A stretch of 64,000 bases of DNA, taken from contig JBGTSY010000001.1 in assembly GCA_041940025.1 (NCBI GenBank), positions 124,001 through 188,000 on the forward strand. Reading direction: 5' to 3'. This document shows positions 54,022 through 63,507 of this stretch, one piece after another. A program made the position numbers and the translations under genes. This DNA is from UBA5859 sp041940025 (GTDB lineage: Bacteria > Pseudomonadota > Gammaproteobacteria > UBA5859). How positions within the stretch are numbered: the stretch's first letter is position 1; each line of letters starts with the position of its first letter. Below the pieces are notes generated by a model. The model was not told the origin of the DNA, ran no database searches, and was given only the letters and a program-made list of their open reading frames with translations.

Positions 54022-55179
54022 ATGACGGTTAACTTGTTTACCTCTGAATCTGTTTCAGAAGGTCATCCAGACAAAATGGCGGATCAAATCTCTGATGCGG
54101 TGTTAGACGCCATTTTGGCAGAGGACGTATACGGTCGCGTTGCCTGCGAAACCATGATTAAGACGGGCATGGTGGTACTGGCCGGTGAAGTGACCACCTC
54201 TGCTTGGGTGGATCTAGAAAACCTTGTCCGTGAAGTGGTCTTAGATATCGGCTACAACAGCTCAGAAATGGGATTCGACGGCGCATCCTGCGCAGTTTTG
54301 AATGCCATTGGCAAACAATCACCAGACATCGCCATGGGCGTGGATGAATCTGCCGATCACGAACAGGGCGCTGGCGACCAAGGTCTGATGTTCGGCTACG
54401 CTTCCAACGAAACCGACGTGTTGATGCCGGCACCCATTACTTATTCCCATCGATTGGTTGCCCGCCAAGCGGAAGTTCGCAAAAGTGGTCGTCTGCCCTG
54501 GCTGAGACCCGACGCCAAAAGTCAGGTCACTTTTAAATACGAAAATCATCAGCCAATCGGTATCGAGACCGTGGTGCTCTCGACACAACATGCAGAGGAC
54601 ATCTCGCAGTCCGATTTACAAGAAGCGGTGATGGAAGAAATTATTAAGCCAGTGCTGCCAGAGCAGTGGGTGGGTGCCGACACCAAATATTACATTAACC
54701 CAACCGGACGATTTGTCATTGGCGGTCCTGTGGGTGATTGCGGTTTAACGGGACGAAAAATTATCGTCGATACTTATGGCGGTATGGCTCGCCATGGTGG
54801 GGGGGCTTTTTCTGGAAAAGATCCCTCTAAAGTGGATCGTTCAGCTGCCTATGCGGGTAGATACGTAGCGAAAAACATTGTCGCTGCCGGTTTAGCTGAC
54901 CGCTGTGAGATACAAGTGTCCTACGCCATCGGCGTGGCCGAGCCCACTTCTATTAGTGTGGACACTTTCGGCAGTGGAAAAATTGCAGACGCAAAAATTG
55001 TCGAACTAGTGCAAGAACATTTTGACCTGCGCCCCAAAGGCCTGATCGCCATGCTGGATCTGTTACGTCCGATCTATCGCACAACCGCAGCCTACGGACA
55101 CTTTGGTCGTGAAAATGCAGAATTCAGTTGGGAAGCCACAGACAAAGCCGATTTGCTCAAATCTGCCGCAGGGATGTAA
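54022..55179 (+). CDS. metK: S-adenosylmethionine synthetase
   Basis: MetK makes SAM from methionine and ATP. The 385 residues include SEGHPDKMADQISDA near 11-25, the GAGDQGLMFGYA loop near 116-127 and GGGAFSGKDPSKVDRSAAY near 258-276. It starts at ATG 54022 with GAAGGAAC upstream. It is first of metK-ahcY-metF, the activated methyl cycle. Confidence 0.97.
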   Translation: MTVNLFTSESVSEGHPDKMADQISDAVLDAILAEDVYGRVACETMIKTGMVVLAGEVTTSAWVDLENLVREVVLDIGYNSSEMGFDGASCAVLNAIGKQSPDIAMGVDESADHEQGAGDQGLMFGYASNETDVLMPAPITYSHRLVARQAEVRKSGRLPWLRPDAKSQVTFKYENHQPIGIETVVLSTQHAEDISQSDLQEAVMEEIIKPVLPEQWVGADTKYYINPTGRFVIGGPVGDCGLTGRKIIVDTYGGMARHGGGAFSGKDPSKVDRSAAYAGRYVAKNIVAAGLADRCEIQVSYAIGVAEPTSISVDTFGSGKIADAKIVELVQEHFDLRPKGLIAMLDLLRPIYRTTAAYGHFGRENAEFSWEATDKADLLKSAAGM

Positions 55180-55229
55180 CGCGACTATATTTAAATAGTA
55201 AATAGACACGGACAAAAAGAGGAAGACAC

Positions 55230-56543
55230 ATGAGTAGCCAACCAGCACCAAGCAACCAAGCAGATTATAAAGTCGCCGACATTTCTTTAGCCGAATGGGG
55301 GCGCAAGGAAATAGCCATCGCCGAAACAGAGATGCCGGGATTGATGGCATTGCGGGAAGAGTATGGCACCAGCAAACCCTTAGCTGGCGCGCGCATCGCA
55401 GGTTGTTTGCATATGACCATTCAAACAGCAGTGTTGATTGAAACCTTGACCGCACTGGGCGCAGAAGTGCGTTGGTCGTCATGTAATATTTTCTCCACTC
55501 AAGATCATGCCGCTGCGGCGATTGCCGCCACTGGTGTGCCGGTATTCGCCTGGAAAGGCGAAACAGAAGAAGAGTATGACTGGTGCATCGAACAAACCAT
55601 TTTTGGTGCAGACGGCTGGCGACCCAATATGATCTTGGATGACGGTGGTGATTTGACAAAAATCATGCATGACGATCACCCGGAATTGATGAAAGACGTG
55701 AAAGGTTTATCTGAAGAGACCACCACTGGTGTGCATCGTCTTTATGAAATGCAACAAGCAGGAACACTTACAGTGCCTGCCATGAATGTGAACGATTCCG
55801 TCACCAAGTCTAAATTTGATAATTTGTATGGCTGTCGGGAATCCTTGATAGATGGCATCAAACGCGCCACTGATGTGATGATAGCCGGAAAAATTTGTGT
55901 GGTTCTCGGCTATGGTGACGTGGGAAAAGGATGTGCACAGGCGCTGCGAGGCATGGGTGCCGCCGTTTGGATCACTGAAATTGATCCCATCTGCGCATTA
56001 CAGGCAGCCATGGAAGGATACCGCGTTGTCACTATGGAAGAAGCCGCCCCCGTCGCAGATATCTTTGTCACCACCACTGGCAACTTTCGAGTGATTAATA
56101 GTTCACACCTAGATGCGATGAAAGACCAAGCCATTGTCAGTAACATCGGTCATTTCGATTCAGAAATTGACATAGCCCACCTGCGCCAATATCAATGGGA
56201 AAATATTAAACCCCAGGTAGATCATGTCATTTATCCTGATGGCAAACGTCTTATCGTGTTAGCCGAAGGCCGTCTAGTCAATCTGGGTTGTGCCACCGGT
56301 CACCCCAGTTTTGTGATGTCCAACTCTTTCACCAATCAGGTGATGGCGCAAATCGAACTTTGGAATCATTCTGATAAATACAAAAATGAAGTCTACGTAT
56401 TACCTAAAATCTTAGATGAAAAAGTGGCTCGTCTGCATTTAAAGAAAATCGGGGCACAATTGACAGAGCTTACCGACGAACAGTGCGAGTATCTCGGATT
56501 GGACAAAAACGGGCCCTACAAGCCAGACATCTATCGATACTAA
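55230..56543 (+). CDS. ahcY: S-adenosylhomocysteine hydrolase
   Basis: AhcY removes the methylation by-product SAH by splitting it to adenosine and homocysteine. NAD is bound by VVLGYGDVGKGCAQALRGMG near residue 225. Substrate residues lie in NIFSTQDHAAAAIA near 85-98 and NVNDSVTKSKFDNLYGCRESL near 188-208. The proteobacterial insert is present and the end is the usual KPDIYRY. It follows metK by 50 bases with AGAGGAAGA before the ATG. Length is 437. Confidence 0.97.
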   Translation: MSSQPAPSNQADYKVADISLAEWGRKEIAIAETEMPGLMALREEYGTSKPLAGARIAGCLHMTIQTAVLIETLTALGAEVRWSSCNIFSTQDHAAAAIAATGVPVFAWKGETEEEYDWCIEQTIFGADGWRPNMILDDGGDLTKIMHDDHPELMKDVKGLSEETTTGVHRLYEMQQAGTLTVPAMNVNDSVTKSKFDNLYGCRESLIDGIKRATDVMIAGKICVVLGYGDVGKGCAQALRGMGAAVWITEIDPICALQAAMEGYRVVTMEEAAPVADIFVTTTGNFRVINSSHLDAMKDQAIVSNIGHFDSEIDIAHLRQYQWENIKPQVDHVIYPDGKRLIVLAEGRLVNLGCATGHPSFVMSNSFTNQVMAQIELWNHSDKYKNEVYVLPKILDEKVARLHLKKIGAQLTELTDEQCEYLGLDKNGPYKPDIYRY

Positions 56544-56579
56544 ACAGTTTCAATTAATCTAAAAGAACTCTTTTTAGCA

Positions 56580-57443
56580 ATGGATTCTCAGAAAAAGTAT
56601 CCGCAGCACATCAGTTTTGAATTTTTCCCTGCCAAAACCGAGGAGGGTGAAAAGAAACTGGTGCAAACCGCAAAGCAGTTAGCAACGCTCAAGCCTCACT
56701 ATTTCTCGGTGACTTTTGGCGCTGGGGGTTCCACGAGAGATCGCACCCTGGATACCGTGTTGTCCCTGGCAAAAGCCACTGGCATCCCCCTCGCGCCTCA
56801 TCTCTCCTGCATCGGCTCTACTAAAGCGCAGCTGTTAGATCTGCTCAATCAGTATCAAGACAATCAAATTGACAGATTGGTGGCCTTAAGGGGCGACCGC
56901 CCGACTGAAAATGCGACTAAGGGAGCGCTTAATTTCGCCTATGAATTAGTGCAATTCGTACGCGAACACACCGCTCACCACTTTCATATTGAAGTCGCGG
57001 CATATCCCGAGTTTCACCCTGAAGCAGTCAATCCTCAAGCAGATATCGATAACCTGAAACGCAAACAGGACGCGGGGGCCGATAGCGCCATTACTCAGTA
57101 TTTTTATAATGCAGAGGCCTATTACCGACTGATCGATGCCTGTGAAGCCAATCGAATAGAGATGCCAATCGTACCCGGCATCATGCCGATTATGAATTTT
57201 AATCAACTCAGCAGATTCTCCGCCGCTTGCGGTGCAGAAATCCCAGCCTGGTTATCAAAAAGATTGGCGGCATATGGTGAGGATACCGAAAACTTGCAAG
57301 CCTTCGGTATCGAAGTAGTCAGCGATCTCTGTAATCAGCTGTTAGCGGCAGGCTGTCCAGGATTGCATTTTTATAGCATGAACCAAGCAGCCATTGTGGA
57401 GCAGGTTTACAATAACCTACATTTTCCCCACACCCCAACATAA
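56580..57443 (+). CDS. metF: 5,10-methylenetetrahydrofolate reductase
   Basis: MetF makes 5-methyl-THF, the methyl donor for methionine. The 287-residue TIM-barrel flavoprotein has SFEFFPAKTEEG near 12-23, SVTFGAGGSTRDRT near 44-57, ALRGDRP near 103-109 and the ITQYFYNAEAYYRL segment near 170-183. It lies 36 bases after ahcY and completes the methyl cycle group. A 7-base inverted repeat (CAACATA/TATGTTG, 57436-57457) overlaps its stop codon but lacks a U-tract. Confidence 0.95.
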   Translation: MDSQKKYPQHISFEFFPAKTEEGEKKLVQTAKQLATLKPHYFSVTFGAGGSTRDRTLDTVLSLAKATGIPLAPHLSCIGSTKAQLLDLLNQYQDNQIDRLVALRGDRPTENATKGALNFAYELVQFVREHTAHHFHIEVAAYPEFHPEAVNPQADIDNLKRKQDAGADSAITQYFYNAEAYYRLIDACEANRIEMPIVPGIMPIMNFNQLSRFSAACGAEIPAWLSKRLAAYGEDTENLQAFGIEVVSDLCNQLLAAGCPGLHFYSMNQAAIVEQVYNNLHFPHTPT

Positions 57444-57478
57444 AGATCTCTATGTTGTCGACATAATCATCGCTCACT

Positions 57479-58131
57479 ATGAATAACAAAAGTTGGAGCG
57501 AACGTGATCTCAAAACCGTGTGGCGCCCGTGCACGCAAATAAAAGATCACGAAGGAACTCCACTCATTCCCATTCAAAGAGGCAAAGGGATTTGGCTGTA
57601 TGATTTTGACAGTACTCGTTATCTGGATACGATGAGTTCCTGGTGGGTCAACCTATTTGGCCATGCACATGCAAAACCATTAAACAATAACTGGATCAAT
57701 TGGAACATGTCATCTTGGCAGGATTCTCCCACGCCCCGGCAATCGAGTTGGCTGAAAAATTGATTGAGTCAAGCTCCCCATCCTTAACGCGTTGTTTCTG
57801 TGTGGACAATGGCTCTAGTGCCATTGAATCGGCGCTCAAAATGAGCTATCACTCTTGGTTAAATCAGGGCAAAACAAATAAAACCAAGTTTATAACTTTA
57901 AGTAACAGCTACCACGGCGAAACCTTAGATGCACTTGCCATGGGAGAAGCTTATGACGGGCGCGAACGCAGAGTTCTGCGGGTTTATGAGTATGCATTGA
58001 CGCAGGAGGTTGTGCTTAAACTGTTGGGTAACGTGATTTACTTTATGCCGCCTTACATGATCACAGAAGCACAAATCGATATACTTGCGGAGGTCGCCAT
58101 GCTGGGTATAGAACGAGTGACTCTAAATTAA
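57479..58131 (+). pseudogene. bioA: bioA pseudogene (frameshift plus internal deletion)
   Basis: This is the remains of adenosylmethionine-8-amino-7-oxononanoate aminotransferase, about 215 codons instead of about 430. The N-terminal part (VWRPCTQIKDHEGTPLIPI, SSWWVNLFGHAH) is in one frame. Near 57689-57691 one base is missing, and the homology continues in another frame as LDQLEHVILAGFSHAPAIELAE and then SYHGETLDALAMGEA. Immediately after, it jumps to C-terminal BioA sequence (RVYEYALTQEVVLKLLGNVIYFMPPYM). About 200 codons, including the PLP-binding Lys and the DEI motif, are gone. It cannot be active. Confidence 0.92.
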
Positions 58132-58862
58132 TGCGCGAATCCAGACTATACACTAATCAACCTCTAGAACCTGGAGACGAGATCACTTTAGAAAATGAAC
58201 GCCACCATTATTTAATCAGAGTATTACGCCATCCAAGAGGCGCACCATTAACACTTATTAATGGCGACGGTCGGGAACTGCTGGGCAACCTCGTTTACGC
58301 GGATCAAAAAATAGCGCGCATTCAAGTGACTGACGCCGTCAGCGTTGACAAGGAATCTCCACTCGAAATACATCTCTATCAAGCTCTAACAAAAAACGAA
58401 AAGATGGACTGGATAATACAGAAAGCGACGGAACTGGGCGCCGCCTCCGTTCATCCGATACTGACTGAATATAGTCAACGACCTTTTCAGGAGCATAAAG
58501 TTGCCTCTAAACTAGAACACTGGCAGCGCATTGTGATCGGCGCCACTGAGCAGTGCGGTCGCGCACGACTGATGCAGGTCACTCCACCCACACATTATGC
58601 CAGTGCGTGGGCACAGAGTACGGGGGAGAAAGTTATCTGTACGCCACTGCGAGAAAAAGCACCACAAATGAACAGGATTTCAACTCGACTAAGTCTATTT
58701 ATCGGCCCTGAAGGTGGGTTCTCACCCAGCGAAATCGAACATGCGGTAAATGAGGGTGCCCATTTACTTTCTCTTGGGCCGAGAATATTGCGCACAGAAA
58801 CCGCCGCAGTCGCCGCCCTGACCGTGGCACAATGGCAATCTGGAGATCTATGTTTGCGCTGA
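58131..58862 (+). CDS. rsmE: 16S rRNA m3U1498 methyltransferase RsmE
   Basis: RsmE methylates N3 of U1498 in 16S rRNA. It has an N-terminal PUA-like domain (HHYLIRVLRHPRGAPLTLINGDGREL) and a SPOUT-type knot with ELGAASVHPILTEYSQ near 100-115, FIGPEGGFSPSEIEHA near 188-203 and the LGPRILRTETAAVAAL end. Length (243) equals the E. coli protein. Its ATG overlaps the bioA remnant stop (TAATG). Confidence 0.95.
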   Translation: MRESRLYTNQPLEPGDEITLENERHHYLIRVLRHPRGAPLTLINGDGRELLGNLVYADQKIARIQVTDAVSVDKESPLEIHLYQALTKNEKMDWIIQKATELGAASVHPILTEYSQRPFQEHKVASKLEHWQRIVIGATEQCGRARLMQVTPPTHYASAWAQSTGEKVICTPLREKAPQMNRISTRLSLFIGPEGGFSPSEIEHAVNEGAHLLSLGPRILRTETAAVAALTVAQWQSGDLCLR

Positions 58863-58911
58863 AAACATCTCTGACGAAAGTTGGCGGATTTGAATCATTA
58901 CGGGACTAGAT

Positions 58912-60219
58912 ATGGCTATCAAACAACTACAGACAGTACCACATTTGACTGTCGCTCCCAGTGGCCCGGTACTGGCCATGGAGCAACAATTTTTAGACAA
59001 ACAAATTGAAATTGAGGCCTGGTTTCGCGATCAGTGGCACCAAGTACCACCACCCTTCTATTCTTCGGTGGACTTGAGAAACGCGGGGTTTAAATTGGCT
59101 CCGGTAGACACCAATCTGTTTCCCGCAGGTTTTAACAATCTCAATCCTGCATTCATGCCGCTCTGTATTCAGGCCGTTCAGACGGCGATAGAAAAATATT
59201 GTCCCAAAGCTTGCCGCGTGTTGATAGTGCCGGAAAATCACAGCCGTAACAAATTTTACTTCGAAAGTTTAGGCACGCTACACGATATTATTCAGACTGC
59301 CGGTTACGATGTTCGCATCGGAACTTTTAGAGAAGATGTGATAGAGCCCATTGAAGTTGACTATGGAGCCGGCAAAACGCTTAAAATGGAACCACTGATT
59401 AGAGACGGAGATCGGCTCCACATAGACAACTTCAATCCCTGCTTAATTATTTGCAACAATGACCTCAGCAGTGGTGTCCCTGAGATCTTGCAAGGTGTGA
59501 CACAACCTATTTTACCGCCGCTCACTCTGAGCTGGACTCATCGTACTAAGACGTCACATTTTAGTCACTACACAGAAATCGCGCAAAAATTTGCGAAGCT
59601 AATCGATATCGATCCCTGGGTTATCACGCCTTTTCATCGCAATTGCGGAACCGTAAACTTTAAGACCGGGGAGGGCCAAGACTGTTTAACAAAAAATGCA
59701 GAAGTGCTGCTAACAGCCATCGGTAATAAATATCAGCAGTTTGGCATCAAAGAAGACCCTTTTGTGGTGGTAAAAGCTGACTCTGGTACCTACGGCATGG
59801 GTGTGATGAGTATTCAAAGCCCAGAAGAGTTAATCAAACTGAATCGCAAACAACGTACGCGCATGAGCACCAGCAAAGATGGTATTGCTATCAGCAAAGT
59901 TATCTTACAGGAAGGTATCTACACCTTTGAAAACTGGGGAGATGATCAAGCCGTCGCCGAACCGGTTGTGTATCTCATCGATCACTTTGTAGTGGGTGGT
60001 TTTTATCGGGTACATAAAAATCGCAGTACCACAGAAAACTTAAACGCACCCGGTATGCACTTTGAGCCCTTGGCATTCGCCGAATCTTGCAACACACCGG
60101 ATCCTCATCGCTCCGTATCGGCCGCGCCCAATCAATTTTATGCCTATGGCGTCATTGCGCGTCTGGCCACATTGGCAGCGGCCTATGAACAGTTGGCTTT
60201 AGGTGATACTGACAGATGA
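58912..60219 (+). CDS. gshA: glutamate-cysteine ligase, Acidithiobacillus/Nitrosomonas-type family
   Basis: This enzyme joins glutamate and cysteine, the first step to glutathione. It is not the E. coli GshA type but the family described from Acidithiobacillus ferrooxidans (TIGR02049-like), as seen by SVDLRNAGFKLAPVDTNLFP near 50-69, VPENHSRNKFYFESL near 104-118, and FVVVKADSGTYGMGVM near 283-298. Length is 435. It overlaps gshB by four bases, so the pathway is one operon. The assignment rests on these blocks and on the gshB partner. Confidence 0.92.
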   Translation: MAIKQLQTVPHLTVAPSGPVLAMEQQFLDKQIEIEAWFRDQWHQVPPPFYSSVDLRNAGFKLAPVDTNLFPAGFNNLNPAFMPLCIQAVQTAIEKYCPKACRVLIVPENHSRNKFYFESLGTLHDIIQTAGYDVRIGTFREDVIEPIEVDYGAGKTLKMEPLIRDGDRLHIDNFNPCLIICNNDLSSGVPEILQGVTQPILPPLTLSWTHRTKTSHFSHYTEIAQKFAKLIDIDPWVITPFHRNCGTVNFKTGEGQDCLTKNAEVLLTAIGNKYQQFGIKEDPFVVVKADSGTYGMGVMSIQSPEELIKLNRKQRTRMSTSKDGIAISKVILQEGIYTFENWGDDQAVAEPVVYLIDHFVVGGFYRVHKNRSTTENLNAPGMHFEPLAFAESCNTPDPHRSVSAAPNQFYAYGVIARLATLAAAYEQLALGDTDR

Positions 60220-61178
60220 ATAAGCGCCTTGGGATCCTCATGGATCCAATCGAAAAAATTCACTATAAAAAAGACACCACATTAGCAATGCTTTGGGAGG
60301 CAAGTCGTCGTGGATGGTCAATTGACTATTTCGAAATGTCAGATCTCTATGTGGAAAGCGGCATCGCGAAGGCTGGTGCCAGAAAACTTAAGGTATTTCA
60401 AAATCCACAAAAATGGTTTGAATTATCTGCAACAGAAATGATCGAATTGGGCGATCTGGATGTGATTCTCATGCGCAAAGATCCTCCATTTGATGCGGAA
60501 TATATTTATGCAACCTATATTCTCGAATTAGCCGAATCATTGGGAACTTTGGTGATCAATAAACCTCAAAGTTTACGGGATGCCAACGAGAAAATTTTTA
60601 CCGCCTGGTTTCCAGAAATTTGTCCACCCTTCCTCTTGTCACGCAATATGGATCGCTTAAGAGAATTCTACAAAAAAGAGCAAGACGTCATCATCAAGCC
60701 GCCCGATGGCATGGGGGGCGAATCTATTTTCAGGATCCAGCCGGGTGATCCCAACGCCTCAGTCATACTGGAAACACTCACACAACACGGGACTGAGTTA
60801 GCCATCGTGCAAAAATATATTCCTGACATTATAAAAGGGGACAAAAGAATCCTGATGATTAACGGCGAGCCGATTCCCTACGCCCTGGCGCGCATACCCG
60901 CAGAGGGTGAAACTCGTGGCAATCTGGCGGCTGGAGGATCGGGAAAAGCAGTTGAACTCACCCATCGGGATCGAGAAATCTGCGCAAGAGTGGGGCCCGT
61001 TTTACGTGAGAAGGGGTTGGTGTTTGTCGGCTTGGATGTGATTGGTGATTTTTTGACCGAAGTGAATGTCACCAGCCCAACTTGTGTGCGTGAATTGGAT
61101 AGTCAATGTCATCTCAATATATGCGCAGATTTCTTTGATGTCATTGAACACAGCTTAAGTGAATCTCATTTTACCTAA
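60216..61178 (+). CDS. gshB: glutathione synthetase
   Basis: GshB adds glycine to gamma-glutamylcysteine. The ATP-grasp protein (320 residues) has GILMDPIEKIHYKKDTTLAM near 5-24, VILMRKDPPFDAEYIYAT near 84-101, IIKPPDGMGGESIF near 153-166 and the C-terminal VTSPTCVRELD near 288-298. The gshB-tonB-yqgE-ruvX-pyrR order that follows is the same as in Pseudomonas. Confidence 0.96.
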   Translation: MNKRLGILMDPIEKIHYKKDTTLAMLWEASRRGWSIDYFEMSDLYVESGIAKAGARKLKVFQNPQKWFELSATEMIELGDLDVILMRKDPPFDAEYIYATYILELAESLGTLVINKPQSLRDANEKIFTAWFPEICPPFLLSRNMDRLREFYKKEQDVIIKPPDGMGGESIFRIQPGDPNASVILETLTQHGTELAIVQKYIPDIIKGDKRILMINGEPIPYALARIPAEGETRGNLAAGGSGKAVELTHRDREICARVGPVLREKGLVFVGLDVIGDFLTEVNVTSPTCVRELDSQCHLNICADFFDVIEHSLSESHFT

Positions 61179-61914
61179 ACCTGAAGCCACCGATTAAAAG
61201 ATATTTCACTCGGCATTTAGATTAAACCACTCTAGTTAGACTGCTAGTGACAAAACAGATACCAGCTACGACGCCTCTTAAGGCATCTTAGACGGCATAC
61301 ATTTAATTTAATCTGTTCTATCTAATATGCCTAAATAGGCAATAATAGACGATGAAAGAAACTAAGCTCTAGCGAATCACAAACTACTTTTTTGTCTGGA
61401 GCCACACCCGCTTCCCACACAGTTGACATGAAAACAAGCGCTAAAATAATCAAACAACTTTTAATTTTTTATTCTCGATCGAATCTGCCGATCAATCACA
61501 AGAAATAGAAACGCCCATCATCAAGTGATCCATCAAATCTACTCTTAGTGCTGATTTAAGCAACCACCCTTTATTCTTTCAATTCGCACCGAATATTAGT
61601 CAAGCGACTGATTCTGTTAAGGAATAATTGCACGCCTAATTTCAACGTGCCGGCCTATCATCAACGAGATCTGTGATTTTGGCTCGGGAATTGCGTTGCA
61701 AATAAAACCCGAGTCTCACTGGTTACTGTTTTATGCGCCGGATCCCGACATGGTGAAGCCGATCAGATCTGCCCGTAAAATGGCTACCAAGGAGACCATA
61801 AACTATCTCTGCAGCCTTAAAATTGAATGTCGATATAATAGGTTAGAAAATTTTAAAACGTTAAGCTTGATTGCAACCAGATAAATTGATTTGACTGAGC
61901 ATCATCCCTGAACT
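61179..61914. other. 736-base intergenic region with a short open frame
   Basis: No recognisable gene. A frame without stops runs from about 61621 to 61884 (88 codons, containing the phrase GSGIALQIKPESHWLLF); it has no good start or ribosome site and no family I recognise, so it is either chance or a gene remnant. A sigma-70-like promoter lies at 61423-61450, and TATAAT at 61834-61839 may serve tonB. No Fur box is evident. Confidence 0.5.
61423..61450 (+). promoter_or_regulatory. sigma-70-like promoter in the gshB-tonB gap
   Basis: TTGACA, a 16-base spacer and AATAAT (5/6 match to TATAAT) make a good promoter pair reading toward tonB. The next coding start is about 460 bases away, so the transcript has either a long leader or a small RNA product; I cannot tell which. 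Confidence 0.4.
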
Positions 61915-62799
61915 ATGTCCGGATTTGTCATCTATTACGAAGATACCGCCGAAAACCACCTGGGAACGGCGATCATAGCGGCTGCGGCGATCCATCTTGT
62001 TTTGTTGCTGGGCATTCAGTTCACCATGCCCGAAAAAAGAGAGCAGATCTCTCCCACATTAGAAATCACACTGCTCAGTCATCTCAGCGATGATAAGCCG
62101 GAAAAAGCCGATTTTCTGGCGCAAAGTAGTCAATTAGGGGGAGGATTTGAAGAAAAAACGGCGAAAGTCACCTCGCCTGATGTGGCACCTTTCCCTGATG
62201 ATGAACTACAACCGATAGCTGAGGAAATCTCTGTCTGGTCGAAAGCGAGCCGCAAAGAGGGAGACTGGAAGTGGGTGACCACCAAAGCGCCTTCCAGTCA
62301 CCGAGTACCTTTTGATATCGTGAACGCGCCCGATCCCATTCCCCTAGAAGAAAACAATCGGCAACAACAAATCGTGAACCGAAGTGAACGTATCGCCAGT
62401 CTCAAAGCGCAAATTGAAGAGCAACGAGAGATGTATGCCAAACGTCCAAGACAGCGGTACATCTCTGCTAGCACCATGGCCTCCAGAGACGCGCTTTACA
62501 TGGAAAAATGGCGCCTGAAAGTAGAAAAGGTGGGTAACTTGAATTATCCAGATGAAGCCTTACGAAATAACTTATCTGGCAGCGTGCGTCTCGATGTGGC
62601 TATTAATCAAGATGGTACTGTTCATGAAATCCTTCTTCGTCAATCTTCAGGCTACCAAATATTGGATGATGCCGCGATCCGCAGTGTGCGATTAGCCGCT
62701 CCCTTCGATCCTTTACCGGCTGAAATCAAAGTCGATACGGATATCTTACATATTATCCGAACTTGGAAATTTACCACCGATACCTTGACCAGCCGCTAA
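61915..62799 (+). CDS. TonB-family energy transducer
   Basis: The 294-residue protein has an N-terminal membrane helix at about 18-38 (TAIIAAAAIHLVLLLGIQF), a charged periplasmic spacer with a coiled-coil stretch near 155-175 (SLKAQIEEQREMYA) and a C-terminal TonB domain from about 200 with VGNLNYPDEALRNNLSGSVRLDV and the terminal IIRTWKF. The spacer is acidic and lacks the long Pro-Lys repeats of classical TonB, like the TonB3-type protein at this place in Pseudomonas. No exbB/exbD is nearby. Confidence 0.9.
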   Translation: MSGFVIYYEDTAENHLGTAIIAAAAIHLVLLLGIQFTMPEKREQISPTLEITLLSHLSDDKPEKADFLAQSSQLGGGFEEKTAKVTSPDVAPFPDDELQPIAEEISVWSKASRKEGDWKWVTTKAPSSHRVPFDIVNAPDPIPLEENNRQQQIVNRSERIASLKAQIEEQREMYAKRPRQRYISASTMASRDALYMEKWRLKVEKVGNLNYPDEALRNNLSGSVRLDVAINQDGTVHEILLRQSSGYQILDDAAIRSVRLAAPFDPLPAEIKVDTDILHIIRTWKFTTDTLTSR

Positions 62800-62860
62800 T
62801 TGACACGAATCTCTTAATCTCAGCTGAGTCCTGAACCAAATAGAGGTAGAATGGTGTCCT

Positions 62861-63424
62861 ATGTCGCAATCTAACTTTCTAGCAAATCAATTCATGGTGG
62901 CTATGCCACAATTGGCCGATCCCAACTTTTTTCATAGCGTGAGCCTAATCTGTGAGCACAATGAGAATGGCGCCATGGGTATCGTTATCAATCGTCCTTT
63001 GGAAATATCCCTGGCGGATGTACTGGACCATATGGAAATCGAGCCTATTGATTCCAATGTGGCTCGGCTAATGGTCTATGCCGGTGGCCCTGTGGAAACC
63101 GAGCGGGGTTTTGTCATTCATGACGCCAGCGAAACCTGGAACAGCTCATTAATTATTTCTGACACCCTAGCGGTGACCACTTCAAGAGATATCCTAGAGG
63201 CGATTGCACGAGGTGAAGGACCGAACAAATCACTGGTAGCATTAGGATACGCTGGCTGGGCTGCCGGGCAACTTGAAGAAGAGATAATAAAAAACGCTTG
63301 GTTGAGCGCTCCAGCAACCGACTCCATCTTATTTGAAACAGAGTTTGAGAAACGCTGGGAGGCAGCCGCTGCCTTAGTGGGTGTCAATGTACATTTACTC
63401 TCTAGTGAAACGGGCCACGCATAA
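62861..63424 (+). CDS. yqgE: YqgE/AlgH-family protein
   Basis: This is a conserved UPF0301 protein of 187 residues. Typical sequence is FLANQFMVAMPQLADPNFFHSV at the start, ENGAMGIVINRPLEISLADVL near 31-51, the GGPVETERGFVIH segment near 76-88 and LGYAGWAAGQLEEEI near 127-141. The biochemical role is not established; AlgH was named from alginate regulation in Pseudomonas. It is linked to ruvX downstream. Confidence 0.93.
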   Translation: MSQSNFLANQFMVAMPQLADPNFFHSVSLICEHNENGAMGIVINRPLEISLADVLDHMEIEPIDSNVARLMVYAGGPVETERGFVIHDASETWNSSLIISDTLAVTTSRDILEAIARGEGPNKSLVALGYAGWAAGQLEEEIIKNAWLSAPATDSILFETEFEKRWEAAAALVGVNVHLLSSETGHA

Positions 63425-63507
63425 ATGAGGAATGAACACAATTAAGAAAATGGCACCTGAGTTTTCTATTGACTGGGCAAACAGTAACCTGTGGCCACTA
63501 TCTCCCC

